Position numbers and translations under genes: made by a program
The notes under the pieces: generated by a model
Told to the model about the DNA's origin: nothing
Database searches by the model: none
What the model saw: the letters and a program-made list of their open reading frames with translations, nothing else
Shown: positions 22,637 through 30,740 of the stretch, in pieces
Numbering within the stretch: position 1 is the stretch's first letter
Layout: each line of letters starts with the position of its first letter
Assembly: GCA_003221635.1 (NCBI GenBank)
Contig: QHSR01000035.1
Location: 6,748-50,445, forward strand
Source of the DNA: Candidatus Rokuibacteriota bacterium
Lineage (GTDB): Bacteria > Methylomirabilota > Methylomirabilia > Rokubacteriales > CSP1-6
Reading direction: 5' to 3'
Length of the DNA stretch: 43,698 bases

Positions 22637-23332
22637 ATGAAACGCGCCGAGGGCGCGCTGGAAGTGCTCGACGGCGGGTTGGGCGCGGCGGATCTCGCGG
22701 CCACGCTGGCCGACGTCGACCGTCTCAACGCGTGGTTCGGCGGCTACGCGCTGACGCTGCGCGAGATCGGTCGCCTGGCGGCGGCGGTCCCGCGGGAGCG
22801 CGCGCTGCGTGTGGTGGACGTCGGCGGCGGCTCGGCGGCGTTCGCGGTGCGCCTGGTGAAGTGGGCGCGCCGGAGGGGCCGGGACGTCCGCGTCGTGGTG
22901 GTCGAGCGCGACCGGCCGACCCTCGCGCTCGCGCGGCGGGTCGCCGCGGCGTACCCGGAGGTGCTGCTGGTCCAGGGCGACGCGGCGGCGCTACCGTGCC
23001 GGGAGCGCGCCGTCGACATCGTCACGAGCGGCCTCACGCTCCATCACCTCGAGCCCGCGCAAGCCGTCGAGGGTCTCCGCGAGATGACGGCGGCCGCCGG
23101 GATCGGCGTCGTCGTGAACGACCTCCTGCGCCGTCGTCTCTCGCTCGGCCTGGTCTGGCTCGCCACGCGTCTTTTCCGGTGTCATCCGATCTCGCGTCAC
23201 GACGGGCCGCTCTCCGTGCGGCGCTCCTACTCGAGGGACGAGCTGCGCGTGCTCGCCGGGAAGGCGGGCGCGCGGCGATTGACGATCCACGAGTATCGCT
23301 TCCTGGGTCGCATGCTGGCGGTCCTGTCGTGA
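22637..23332 (+). CDS. SAM-dependent methyltransferase (class I), PKS-linked
   Basis: 231-residue Rossmann methyltransferase. The SAM-binding motif is LRVVDVGGGSAAFAVRLVKW, followed by VVVVERDRPTLALARRVAA (ribose-binding acidic residue), VQGDAAALPCRERAVDIVTS and TLHHLEPAQAVEGLREM. The C-terminal part ISRHDGPLSVRRSYSRDEL is typical of methyltransferases found beside type III PKSs. The start is uncertain: ATG 22637 has no ribosome site, and upstream in-frame sequence (RAFLRPPSVKADLEALATM) lacks a start. It ends GTGA, overlapping the FAD oxidoreductase. Predicted to O- or C-methylate the polyketide. Confidence 0.85.
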   Translation: MKRAEGALEVLDGGLGAADLAATLADVDRLNAWFGGYALTLREIGRLAAAVPRERALRVVDVGGGSAAFAVRLVKWARRRGRDVRVVVVERDRPTLALARRVAAAYPEVLLVQGDAAALPCRERAVDIVTSGLTLHHLEPAQAVEGLREMTAAAGIGVVVNDLLRRRLSLGLVWLATRLFRCHPISRHDGPLSVRRSYSRDELRVLAGKAGARRLTIHEYRFLGRMLAVLS

Positions 23333-24522
23333 CGACGGACGTGATCGTCGTGGGCGCCGGGCCGGCGGGAGCGGCCACGGCCATTTTCCTCGCCGAGCAC
23401 GGCCTCTCGGTCCGCCTCGTCGATCGCGCGCGGTTTCCGCGTCCGAAAATCTGCGGCGAGTATCTGAGCCCCGAGGCGCCCCGGCTGCTGGACCGTCTGG
23501 GCGCGCTCAAGGCGGTCGACGCCGTCGCGAGCCCGCTGAGCGGCATGCGGATCACCGCGCCCGACGGCACGACGCTCGTCGCCACGTACCGGCCCATCGG
23601 GGCCTGGCGTCCCTATCGAGAGCACGCGATGGCGCTGCCGCGCGAGGCGCTCGATGCGATCCTCGTGGACCGCGTGCGCTCGCTCCCCGTCGATTTCAGC
23701 GAGCAGGTGCGCGTCACCGACGTGATCGTCTCGGGCGACCGGGTGCTCGGCGTCGAGGCGGTCGACGGCGCCCGCCGCCGTCTGACTCTCCGCGCGCCGC
23801 TCACGATCGCCGCCGACGGCCGCGCTTCGGTCGTCGCCCAGCGTCTGGGGCTCCGCAGGCCCCATCGCCTCCAGCGGATGGCGCTGGTCACGTACGTCGA
23901 AGACATCGCGGGCCTGGGGCGCTTCGGCGAGATCTTCGTCGATCCACCGGACTACGCGATTCTCAACCCCGTCGCGCCGGGGCGCGCGAACCTCAGCGTC
24001 GTCGTGCCGGTGGCTCACGCAGCGCCGTGGAGCGGGCGCCTCGACGCCTTCTTCGACGCGCGCGTGAAGCAGCTCCGGCACCTGGCCCGCCGGGTCGCGG
24101 GCGGACGGCGGGTTGCCGAGATCCGGGCGATGGGCCCGCTCGCGTATCGGGTCGACACGCCTCGCACCGGCGGCCTCCTCCTGGTGGGCGATGCCGCGGG
24201 CTTCTTCGACCCGTTCACGGGCGAGGGAATCTTCAACGGCCTCCGGAGCGCCGAGCTGGCCGCGGAGACCGCCGTGCAGGCGCTCCGCCGCGGCGACGTC
24301 TCCGCGCAGACGCTCGCGGGCTACGAGCGCGCCAGGCGCCTGGTCTTCGCGGACAAGGAGCGCGTGACGCGCGTCCTCCAGGTCGTGATCGCCCACCGCC
24401 CCCTCGCCAATCTAGCGGCGCGGCTCCTCGCGCGACGCCAGCGCCTGCTCGACCTTCTGCTCGGTGTCCTCGGCGATTTCGTGCCGCCCCGCGCGCTCGT
24501 GAGGGGCATCCTCACGCGCTGA
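23329..24522 (+). CDS. FAD-dependent oxidoreductase, geranylgeranyl-reductase-like
   Basis: 397-residue flavoprotein of the PHBH/geranylgeranyl reductase group. FAD-binding motif DVIVVGAGPAGAATAIFLAE, then RARFPRPKICGEYLSPEAPR (the PR.K.CGE signature of the GGR family) and the second FAD motif LLLVGDAAGFFDPFTGEGIF. GTG 23329 overlaps the methyltransferase stop (GTGA). This enzyme class accompanies type III PKS and methyltransferase genes in many bacteria and either hydroxylates the aromatic ring or reduces double bonds; which one is not visible. It is the last gene of the three-gene PKS locus. Confidence 0.9.
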   Translation: MTTDVIVVGAGPAGAATAIFLAEHGLSVRLVDRARFPRPKICGEYLSPEAPRLLDRLGALKAVDAVASPLSGMRITAPDGTTLVATYRPIGAWRPYREHAMALPREALDAILVDRVRSLPVDFSEQVRVTDVIVSGDRVLGVEAVDGARRRLTLRAPLTIAADGRASVVAQRLGLRRPHRLQRMALVTYVEDIAGLGRFGEIFVDPPDYAILNPVAPGRANLSVVVPVAHAAPWSGRLDAFFDARVKQLRHLARRVAGGRRVAEIRAMGPLAYRVDTPRTGGLLLVGDAAGFFDPFTGEGIFNGLRSAELAAETAVQALRRGDVSAQTLAGYERARRLVFADKERVTRVLQVVIAHRPLANLAARLLARRQRLLDLLLGVLGDFVPPRALVRGILTR

Positions 24523-24562
24523 CGAGCCTGACCACCCGCCGTCCGGGCGGAGGAGATATTCG

Positions 24563-25225
24563 ATGAGCCCGAGCGACAACCTGCCGCGCCGCTTCGCCCG
24601 GATCTACACCGCCGCGATCACCGACGTCATGGACGAGATGGGGCTCCGACGCCAGACATTGCCCTCGGCGATCCAGCCGCTCGCCAGCGGCATGCGGACG
24701 GCCGGCTACGCGTTCACCGCGCGCGGGCGGCCGCACCGCGGGTCACCCCGCGAGCGCGATCAAACGCTGAAGCGCTTTCTCGCGATGCTCGGCGCGGCGC
24801 CGGCCGACTCGGTGCTCGTGCTCGCCGCTCACGACAACGTCGCGGCGCACTTCGGCGAGCTGAGCGCGTCGTGGTTCCGGGCCCGCCGGGTGCGCGGAGC
24901 GGTGATCGACGGCGCGACGCGCGACACGGCCGCGATCGTGAGGATGGGGTTTCCGACCTTCGTACGATATCGGACGCCCCAGGATTCGGTGCCGCGCTGG
25001 CGGGTGGCGGACTGGGGGCAGCCCGTGACGATCGGCGGTGTCCGGCTGAGCCTCGGTGACCTCGTCGTCGGCGACCTCGACGGCGTCGTCGTCATCCCGC
25101 GCCGCGCCGCCCACGAGGTGCTCACGCGCTGCGAGAAGCTCGTCGGGGTGGAGAACCGAGTGCGGGCGGCGGTTCGGCGAGGGATGACGCCGCTGGCCGC
25201 CTACCAGACGTTCGGCAGCTTTTAA
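24563..25225 (+). CDS. RraA-like / HMG aldolase family protein
   Basis: 220 residues with the RraA fold: TAAITDVMDEMGLRRQTLPS, HFGELSASWFRARRVRGAVI, DGATRDTAAIVRMGFPTFVR (the GxxRD substrate/metal loop) and GDLVVGDLDGVVVIPRRAAH. Family members are either RNase E inhibitors (RraA proper) or HMG/4-carboxy-4-hydroxy-2-oxoadipate-type aldolases and decarboxylases. In a non-enterobacterial genome with the GxxRD motif an aldolase/oxaloacetate decarboxylase activity is more likely. GGAGGAG 8 bases before the ATG. The 40-base gap from the PKS locus may mean co-transcription, but a functional link is unclear. Confidence 0.87.
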   Translation: MSPSDNLPRRFARIYTAAITDVMDEMGLRRQTLPSAIQPLASGMRTAGYAFTARGRPHRGSPRERDQTLKRFLAMLGAAPADSVLVLAAHDNVAAHFGELSASWFRARRVRGAVIDGATRDTAAIVRMGFPTFVRYRTPQDSVPRWRVADWGQPVTIGGVRLSLGDLVVGDLDGVVVIPRRAAHEVLTRCEKLVGVENRVRAAVRRGMTPLAAYQTFGSF

Positions 25226-25231
25226 CCCTGG

Positions 25232-26644
25232 CTAGCGGCGGCGGCGGGCGGGGCGGGGCGCCGGGCGCGCCGCCGGCTCCTCGGCGCGGGCCTCGGCGCC
25301 GCTGATCTCGGGCAGGCCCGCCTCCTTCAGGGGCTTGCCGATGTGGTCGCGGATCCACTTCGTGTCCCACCACTCGAGCGGCGTGACCGACACGCCGTTG
25401 ACCAGCACCTCGTAGTGGAGATGATCGCCGATCGCGAGGCCCGTCGATCCCGTCCGCGCGAGCTCCTGGCCCTTCTCGACGGCATCCCCCACCTTGACGG
25501 TCGTGCTCGAGAGATGGGCGTAGAGCGTCTGAAGACCCAGGCCGTGGTCGACCACGACGGTGTTGCCGTAGATCGTGAGCGGCTCGGCGAAGACGACGAC
25601 GCCCTTGTTGGCGGACGGCACCGGGGACTGTCGCGTGGACGCGAGGTCGTACCCGTAGTGCACCTGGCGATCGATCTCGCGCCCGGCGTGGACGTACGTG
25701 CGCAGCTCGGCGAAATTCGCGAACACCTTCGTGTTCCGCGGCTGCACGAAGGGCCCCTGCCAGAGCGGCTTGTCGGCCGTGGTGCCGCTGATTCGCCGCT
25801 TGGCATCCTCGGCCTGGCGCCGCAGATCGCGGTTGATGACCAGGAATCCCTCGACGAGGGGCTGGGTCGTCGGGCGTTGCGGCAACAGCTCGGGAACCTT
25901 CGCCTGGAGGAACGCGTCCTTGATCTCGATCGTGTCGCGCGGAAACTTGCGAGGGCGGATCTCCGCGGGGATCCCGCGCGACGCGGCGTTCCCGGCCTCG
26001 TCGGTCGCGCGGATCGCTAGCGATACCGCCGGATCGAAGTCCCAGGGCAAGGCGATCAACGCGACGCGCGCGCCCCGGTCCTCTGGGCCGAAGGCGAACG
26101 ACGGGAACACGAGCGGGCCGGCGCTGACGTCGGTGCGCGCGGCGCCCGTCACCCGGAACGCGACGAGCCCGCTCCCGCCGGGCGACAGATAGCGGGTGGC
26201 GGCGAGCAGCTCGATCTTCGGCGGTGTAAGGTCGACGGTGACGGAGTGGCCGGCGATCGCGCGGTCCGCGCGCCGGAGCGGGCGCCAGAAGTCGTCGCGC
26301 GCCCACACCTCGATGGTCGCGCTGCCCTCCCGGAGCCCGAGCGCGGCGCTGTCGACCACAACGGGAATCTCCACACGCCGGCCGAGCGCGCCCTCCTGCT
26401 TGGCCACCGTCGTCGCCTTGCCGGACTGCGCGACCCGGACCTCGACCTGCGTCACATTGCCGCGGCGAGCCTCGAGCACCACCGTGAACGGCGTCTTCTG
26501 GCCGAGGAAGCGCGGCGGCGTAGACAGGGACTGCACGCCCGGCACCGTCTGGCGCCAGCCGAGATACGACACGGAGGCGACCACGGCGAGGAACAGGATC
26601 AGGAAGACGAGCACCCAGGCTTTCGCGCGTGACCGCTGGGGCAC
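25232..26644 (-). CDS. M23 family metallopeptidase (LytM domain), membrane anchored
   Basis: Predicted peptidoglycan endopeptidase. 470 residues: TM anchor near residues 9-29 ([20 protein letters not shown]), a beta-rich periplasmic region with Ig-like character ([32 protein letters not shown]), then the LytM domain. Zinc ligands are present: HYGYD at about residue 328 and HLHYE near 407, with [20 protein letters not shown] between. So it should be active, unlike degenerate EnvC/NlpD types. The tail is Arg/Pro/Ala-rich. GTG 26644 is used; TATCAT lies 7 bases upstream and no Shine-Dalgarno is seen. It is convergent with the RraA-like gene (6 bases between stops). Confidence 0.9.
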   Translation of the reverse strand: MPQRSRAKAWVLVFLILFLAVVASVSYLGWRQTVPGVQSLSTPPRFLGQKTPFTVVLEARRGNVTQVEVRVAQSGKATTVAKQEGALGRRVEIPVVVDSAALGLREGSATIEVWARDDFWRPLRRADRAIAGHSVTVDLTPPKIELLAATRYLSPGGSGLVAFRVTGAARTDVSAGPLVFPSFAFGPEDRGARVALIALPWDFDPAVSLAIRATDEAGNAASRGIPAEIRPRKFPRDTIEIKDAFLQAKVPELLPQRPTTQPLVEGFLVINRDLRRQAEDAKRRISGTTADKPLWQGPFVQPRNTKVFANFAELRTYVHAGREIDRQVHYGYDLASTRQSPVPSANKGVVVFAEPLTIYGNTVVVDHGLGLQTLYAHLSSTTVKVGDAVEKGQELARTGSTGLAIGDHLHYEVLVNGVSVTPLEWWDTKWIRDHIGKPLKEAGLPEISGAEARAEEPAARPAPRPARRRR

Positions 26645-26657
26645 GAGGCGGATGATA
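26645..26657 (-). promoter_or_regulatory. -10 box TATCAT, probable leaderless start of the M23 gene
   Basis: TATCAT (26652-26657, minus strand) ends 7 bases before the GTG start. No ribosome site and no clear -35. Same geometry as nagZ, murQ and nuoL. Confidence 0.4.
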
Positions 26658-26696
26658 CCATGCCGGGCGACCCCGAACGCGGGAGGCGGTCACGCC

Positions 26697-27035
26697 ATGC
26701 GCCCAGAGCTCGTTCTCACATCGCTCGCGCTGTTCGTGCTCGCCGGACTCTGCGAGATCGGCGGCGGCTATCTCGTGTGGCTGTGGCTCCGCGAAGGGCG
26801 GAGCGCGCTCCTCGCCGCCCTCGGCGGTGTGGTCCTGTTCGCCTACGGCGTCGTTCCGACCTTCCAGCCGGCGCCATTCGGCCGCGTCTACGCGGCGTAT
26901 GGCGGTGTGTTCGTTGTCCTCTCCCTACTGTGGGGAGCGCTTGTCGGTCGAGAGATCCCCGATCGGTTCGATCTGCTCGGCGGCGTGCTGTGCCTCGCCG
27001 GCGTCGCGGTGATCATGTACTGGCCGCGCACATGA
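26697..27035 (+). CDS. ynfA: YnfA/UPF0060 family membrane protein
   Basis: 112-residue, four-helix inner-membrane protein of the SMR-like UPF0060 family. Signature blocks: [40 protein letters not shown] and [20 protein letters not shown] followed by WPR. Related proteins are small multidrug/cation exporters; the E of CEIGGG is the likely proton/drug site. ATG 26697 has GGAGG about 10 bases upstream. Divergent from the M23 gene and followed, after 54 bases with a promoter, by nuoL. Confidence 0.88.
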   Translation: MRPELVLTSLALFVLAGLCEIGGGYLVWLWLREGRSALLAALGGVVLFAYGVVPTFQPAPFGRVYAAYGGVFVVLSLLWGALVGREIPDRFDLLGGVLCLAGVAVIMYWPRT

Positions 27036-27054
27036 CCACGACGGCCCGGGTTGC

Positions 27055-27083
27055 TTGACTCCTCGGTGGCCGCTCGCTAGCAT
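27055..27083 (+). promoter_or_regulatory. Sigma-70-type promoter of nuoLMN, leaderless
   Basis: TTGACT (27055-27060), exactly 17 bases, TAGCAT (27078-27083), then 6 bases to the nuoL GTG at 27090. +1 would fall on or next to the GTG, and no Shine-Dalgarno is present. This is the best-formed promoter in the window. Confidence 0.6.
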
Positions 27084-27089
27084 GACCCG

Positions 27090-28964
27090 GTGTCGACCAC
27101 CGTCTGGCTGATCCCGGCCTTTCCGCTCGTCGGCGCGCTCCTCAACATCTTCCTCGGTGGCATCATCGGCCGTCGCGCACACTGGGTCGCGGTGCCGGCG
27201 CTCGGCGGCTCGTTCCTCGCGTCGTGCGTGCTGTTCTCGCGCGTCGCGTCCGGCGAGACGCTCACGACGACGCTCTTCAGCTGGATCGTCGCCGGCGACT
27301 TCGAGACGTCGGTGGCCGCCTACGTCGACCCGCTCACCGCTGTCATGCTGCTCGTCGTCACCGGCGTGGGCGCGCTGATCCATCTGTACTCGGTCGGCTA
27401 CATGCACGACGACCCCGGGTACGCGCGCTACTTCGCCTATCTGAACCTCTTCGTGTTCTCGATGACGATGCTGGTGCTCGCCGGCAACTTCCTCCTCCTG
27501 TACGTGTTCTGGGAGGCGGTCGGCCTCTGCTCGTACCTGCTGATCGGGTTCTGGTACACGCGACCGGCCGCGGCGCAGGCGGGCAAGAAGGCGTTCATCG
27601 TCAACCGTGTCGGCGACTTCGGCTTCGGCCTGGGCATCATCTGGCTGTGGAGCGCCGTGGGGACGCTCGACTACGCCGACGTGTTCAAGGCGGCCGCCGA
27701 GCTCCATCCGGGGACCGCGACCGGCATCGCGCTGCTCCTCTTCATGGGCGCGTGCGGCAAGTCGGCGCAGTTGCCGCTGCACACCTGGCTCCCGGACGCG
27801 ATGGAAGGGCCCACCCCGGTGTCGGCGCTCATCCACGCGGCGACGATGGTCACGGCCGGCGTGTACATGGTGGCGCGCAGCCGGGTCCTCTTCGAGCGGT
27901 CACCGGTCGCCCTCGAGGTCGTCGCGTGGGTCGGGGTGGCCACGGCACTCTTCGCCGCCACGATCGGCCTCGTCCAGACCGACATCAAGCGCGTGCTCGC
28001 CTACTCCACGGTGAGCCAGCTCGGGTACATGTTCGCCGCGGTCGGGCTCGGCGCGTACGCCGCGGGGATCTTCCACCTCGTGACGCATGCCTTCTTCAAG
28101 GCGCTGCTGTTCCTCGGCGCCGGCAGCGTCATCCACGGGCTCGGCGGCGAGCAGGATCTCCGGAAGATGGGCGGGTTGTCGTCGCGGATGGTGACGACGA
28201 CGATCACGACGACGCTCGGCGCGCTCGGCCTGGCGGGCCTGCCGGGACTGGCCGGGTTCTTCTCGAAGGACGAAATCCTCGCCGCCGCGTTCGTGACCGG
28301 GCACCGGGGGATGTGGGCGCTGTTGCTGCTGGGCGCGTTCCTCACGTCGTTCTACAGCTCGCGCATGCTCTTCCTCGCGTTCTACAGCGGTCCGCGGATG
28401 AGCAAGGAAGCCGCTCATCACGTCCACGAGTCGCCGGGAGTGATGACGCTGCCGCTCTTCGTCCTGGCCATGCTCACGGTGGTCGCCGGCGTGGCCTTCG
28501 GGATTCCATCAGAGCACGGCACGCGGTTCGCGCGCTTCCTCGCGCCGGTGTTCCCCGTGCACGAAGGGGGGCACGGTGGCTTTGCCGCGCTGATGGTCCT
28601 CGTCATGGCGGTCCTCGTGTTCGCAGCGGGCGTCGGGCTCGCCTGGTTCATGTACATGGCCTCGCCCGTCCGCGCCGACGCGATCGGACGACCGAAGACG
28701 GCGGTCCACGCGCTCCTGCTCAACGCTTACTACGTCGACGCGCTCTACGAGGGGGCGATCGTGCGTCCGCTGCTGGCGCTCAGCGAGTTCCTGGCGCACG
28801 TGTTCGACCTCCGGCTGATCGACGGGTTCGTCAACGCGCTCGGCCGGTCGGTGGTGGCGTGCGCGGCGGGGATCCGCCGGCTGCAGACCGGGTACACCGT
28901 GAACTACGCGCTGACGATGCTGGCCGGGGCGGTCGCCATCGTCGCCTTCCTGCTGAGCCGATGA
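27090..28964 (+). CDS. nuoL: NADH-quinone oxidoreductase subunit L
   Basis: Largest antiporter-like membrane subunit of complex I, taking part in proton pumping. 624 residues, about 15-16 helices. Seen: HLYSVGYMHDDPGYARYFAY, FWEAVGLCSYLLIGFW (Glu of TM5), GKSAQLPLHTWLPDAMEGPT with the pumping Lys/His, SALIHAATMVTAGVYMVARS, LVQTDIKRVLAYSTVSQLGY and the lateral-helix C-terminal region. The GTG start at 27090 lacks a Shine-Dalgarno but sits 6 bases after a good -10. The gene opens a nuoL-M-N unit; no nuoA-K genes lie upstream. Confidence 0.95.
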   Translation: MSTTVWLIPAFPLVGALLNIFLGGIIGRRAHWVAVPALGGSFLASCVLFSRVASGETLTTTLFSWIVAGDFETSVAAYVDPLTAVMLLVVTGVGALIHLYSVGYMHDDPGYARYFAYLNLFVFSMTMLVLAGNFLLLYVFWEAVGLCSYLLIGFWYTRPAAAQAGKKAFIVNRVGDFGFGLGIIWLWSAVGTLDYADVFKAAAELHPGTATGIALLLFMGACGKSAQLPLHTWLPDAMEGPTPVSALIHAATMVTAGVYMVARSRVLFERSPVALEVVAWVGVATALFAATIGLVQTDIKRVLAYSTVSQLGYMFAAVGLGAYAAGIFHLVTHAFFKALLFLGAGSVIHGLGGEQDLRKMGGLSSRMVTTTITTTLGALGLAGLPGLAGFFSKDEILAAAFVTGHRGMWALLLLGAFLTSFYSSRMLFLAFYSGPRMSKEAAHHVHESPGVMTLPLFVLAMLTVVAGVAFGIPSEHGTRFARFLAPVFPVHEGGHGGFAALMVLVMAVLVFAAGVGLAWFMYMASPVRADAIGRPKTAVHALLLNAYYVDALYEGAIVRPLLALSEFLAHVFDLRLIDGFVNALGRSVVACAAGIRRLQTGYTVNYALTMLAGAVAIVAFLLSR

Positions 28965-28999
28965 ATGAAACCACCGGCCCGCGCCCGGCTCACACGTGC

Positions 29000-29161
29000 G
29001 GTGCCGGCAAGCATCGTTCTCAGGCCACCCTGGGTGCTATCCGTGCTCCCAGCGGTGCCGGTAAGCATCGTTCTCAGGCCACTCTGGGTGCTATCCGTGC
29101 TCCCAGCGGTGCCGGTAAGCATCGTTCTCAGGCCACCCTGGGTGCTATCCGTGCTCCCAGC
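29000..29161. repeat. 54-bp tandem repeat, three copies, between nuoL and nuoM
   Basis: Units at 29000-29053, 29054-29107 and 29108-29161 differ at two positions only (GGC/GGT early in unit 1; CCAC-T/C in unit 2). Being a multiple of 3 they read as an 18-residue repeat in every frame, for example GAGKHRSQATLGAIRAPS on the plus strand, but no start and ribosome site make a gene likely. The array fills the 206-base gap between the nuoL stop and the nuoM ATG. A weak hairpin GGGTGC/GCTCCC occurs in each unit. No spacers, so it is not a CRISPR. Confidence 0.95.
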
Positions 29162-29170
29162 ACCCGATAA

Positions 29171-30670
29171 ATGATCCCGCTCTTGTCCCTGGTCACGTTC
29201 CTCCCGGGCGCCGCCGGGCTCGCCCTGCTGTTCGTCCCGCGGCGGTCCGTCGGCGTCCTTCGCGTCGCGTCGCTCGCGGTCACGGTCGTCACGTTCGTGC
29301 TCTCGCTGCCGCTCTACGTCGGGTTCGATCCCGAGATCATCGGCTATCAGTTCGAGGAGAACCGGCGCTGGATGCCGACGCTCGGCGCGGCCTACCACGT
29401 CGGCATCGACGGCATCAGCCTGCTGCTCGTGCTCCTCACGACCTTCCTCATGCCGCTGGCGCTCGCCTCGGCCTGGGGCGTGATCGAGGATCGCTTCAAG
29501 GAGTTCGTGGCGACGATGCTGATCCTCGAGACGGGGATGCTCGGCGTCTTCGTGAGCCTCGACCTCTTCCTCTTCTACGTCTTCTGGGAGGCGATGCTGA
29601 TCCCGATGTACTTCGTCATCGGGGTCTGGGGCGGGCCGAATCGCATCTACGCCGCGGTGAAGTTTGTCCTGTACACGATGGTGGGCTCCGTCCTCATGCT
29701 GATCGCGATCCTCGCCCTCTACTACCAGTACGGCGCGGCGACGGAACGCTACACGTTCGATGTGCCCGTGCTGGCGCAGTACGTCATGGCGCCCGGCCTC
29801 GGGCAGGATCTCATGTTCCTCGCCTTCGCCCTGGCCTTCGCGATCAAGGTGCCGCTGTTCCCGTTCCACACCTGGCTCCCGGACGCCCACGTCGAGGCGC
29901 CCACCGCCGGCAGCGTGGTCCTCGCCGGCGTGCTGCTCAAGATGGGGACGTACGGATTCCTGCGCTTCTGTCTACCGTTTTTTCCGGACGCGAGTCTCGC
30001 GTTCGGGCCCCTGGTGTGGGCGCTCGCGGTGACCGGGATCATCTACGGCGCGTGGGTGTCCACGGTGCAGCCGGACATGAAGAAGCTCGTGGCCTACTCG
30101 AGCGTGAGCCACCTCGGCTTCGTGATGCTCGGCATCTTCACGCTCAACCAGCAGGGTGTGACGGGCGGCCTCATCCAGATGGTGAACCACGGGCTTTCGA
30201 CGGGCGCCCTCTTCCTGATGGTGGGGATGATCTACGAGCGCCGCCACTCGCGCCTCATCGCCGACTTCGGCGGCCTGTGGCGGGTGGTACCCGCCTTCTC
30301 GGCGCTGTTTCTCGTCGTCGTGCTGTCGTCACTGGGGCTGCCGGGCCTGAACGGGTTCGTCGGCGAGTTCCTGATCCTGGTCGGCGCGTTCCAGCGGAGC
30401 CCGTGGCTCGCCGCCCTGGCGACCAGCGGGGTCATCTTCGCCGCGGTGTACCTGCTCTGGATGTACCAGCGGGTGATCTTCGGCGACATCACCCACGAGG
30501 CGAACCGCCGCCTCCGGGATCTCACGACCCGCGAGTGGGCGGTGCTGGTGCCGGTCGTGACGCTCATCGTCTGGATCGGCGTCTATCCGGCGGCGTTCAT
30601 CGGCAAGACCGAGACGACGATCGAGGCGCTGATCGCCCAGGTGCAGGCCAAAGCCAGCGCGAGCCGGTGA
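29171..30670 (+). CDS. nuoM: NADH-quinone oxidoreductase subunit M
   Basis: Antiporter-like subunit of complex I, 499 residues, about 14 helices. Typical blocks: YHVGIDGISLLLVLLTTFLM, LFLFYVFWEAMLIPMYFVIG (TM5 Glu), AIKVPLFPFHTWLPDAHVEA with pumping Lys, GSVVLAGVLLKMGTYGFLRF, MKKLVAYSSVSHLGFVMLGI and GLPGLNGFVGEFLILVGAF. The ATG at 29171 follows the 54-bp repeat array by 9 bases and has no obvious ribosome site. The stop overlaps ATG 30670 of nuoN as TGATG. Confidence 0.95.
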   Translation: MIPLLSLVTFLPGAAGLALLFVPRRSVGVLRVASLAVTVVTFVLSLPLYVGFDPEIIGYQFEENRRWMPTLGAAYHVGIDGISLLLVLLTTFLMPLALASAWGVIEDRFKEFVATMLILETGMLGVFVSLDLFLFYVFWEAMLIPMYFVIGVWGGPNRIYAAVKFVLYTMVGSVLMLIAILALYYQYGAATERYTFDVPVLAQYVMAPGLGQDLMFLAFALAFAIKVPLFPFHTWLPDAHVEAPTAGSVVLAGVLLKMGTYGFLRFCLPFFPDASLAFGPLVWALAVTGIIYGAWVSTVQPDMKKLVAYSSVSHLGFVMLGIFTLNQQGVTGGLIQMVNHGLSTGALFLMVGMIYERRHSRLIADFGGLWRVVPAFSALFLVVVLSSLGLPGLNGFVGEFLILVGAFQRSPWLAALATSGVIFAAVYLLWMYQRVIFGDITHEANRRLRDLTTREWAVLVPVVTLIVWIGVYPAAFIGKTETTIEALIAQVQAKASASR

Positions 30671-30740
30671 TGGACGCGATCGTCTTTCCGGCCGTCGTCC
30701 TCGGCTCGGGCCGCGCTTCCTGCCCCGCGAGCTCCCGGCG

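Noticed and set aside
22732-23328. Upstream extension of the FAD oxidoreductase
   Set aside because: This is a shadow frame of the methyltransferase; the FAD motif begins directly after GTG 23329.
29000-29161. CRISPR array
   Set aside because: The 54-bp units are directly adjacent with no unique spacers, and no cas genes are near.
29000-29161. Repeat-peptide gene (18-residue units)
   Set aside because: Open in several frames on both strands only because the unit is a multiple of 3; no start codon with a ribosome site.
27224-29170. 648-codon frame inside nuoL
   Set aside because: Arg-rich shadow of nuoL in another frame, typical of GC-rich DNA.
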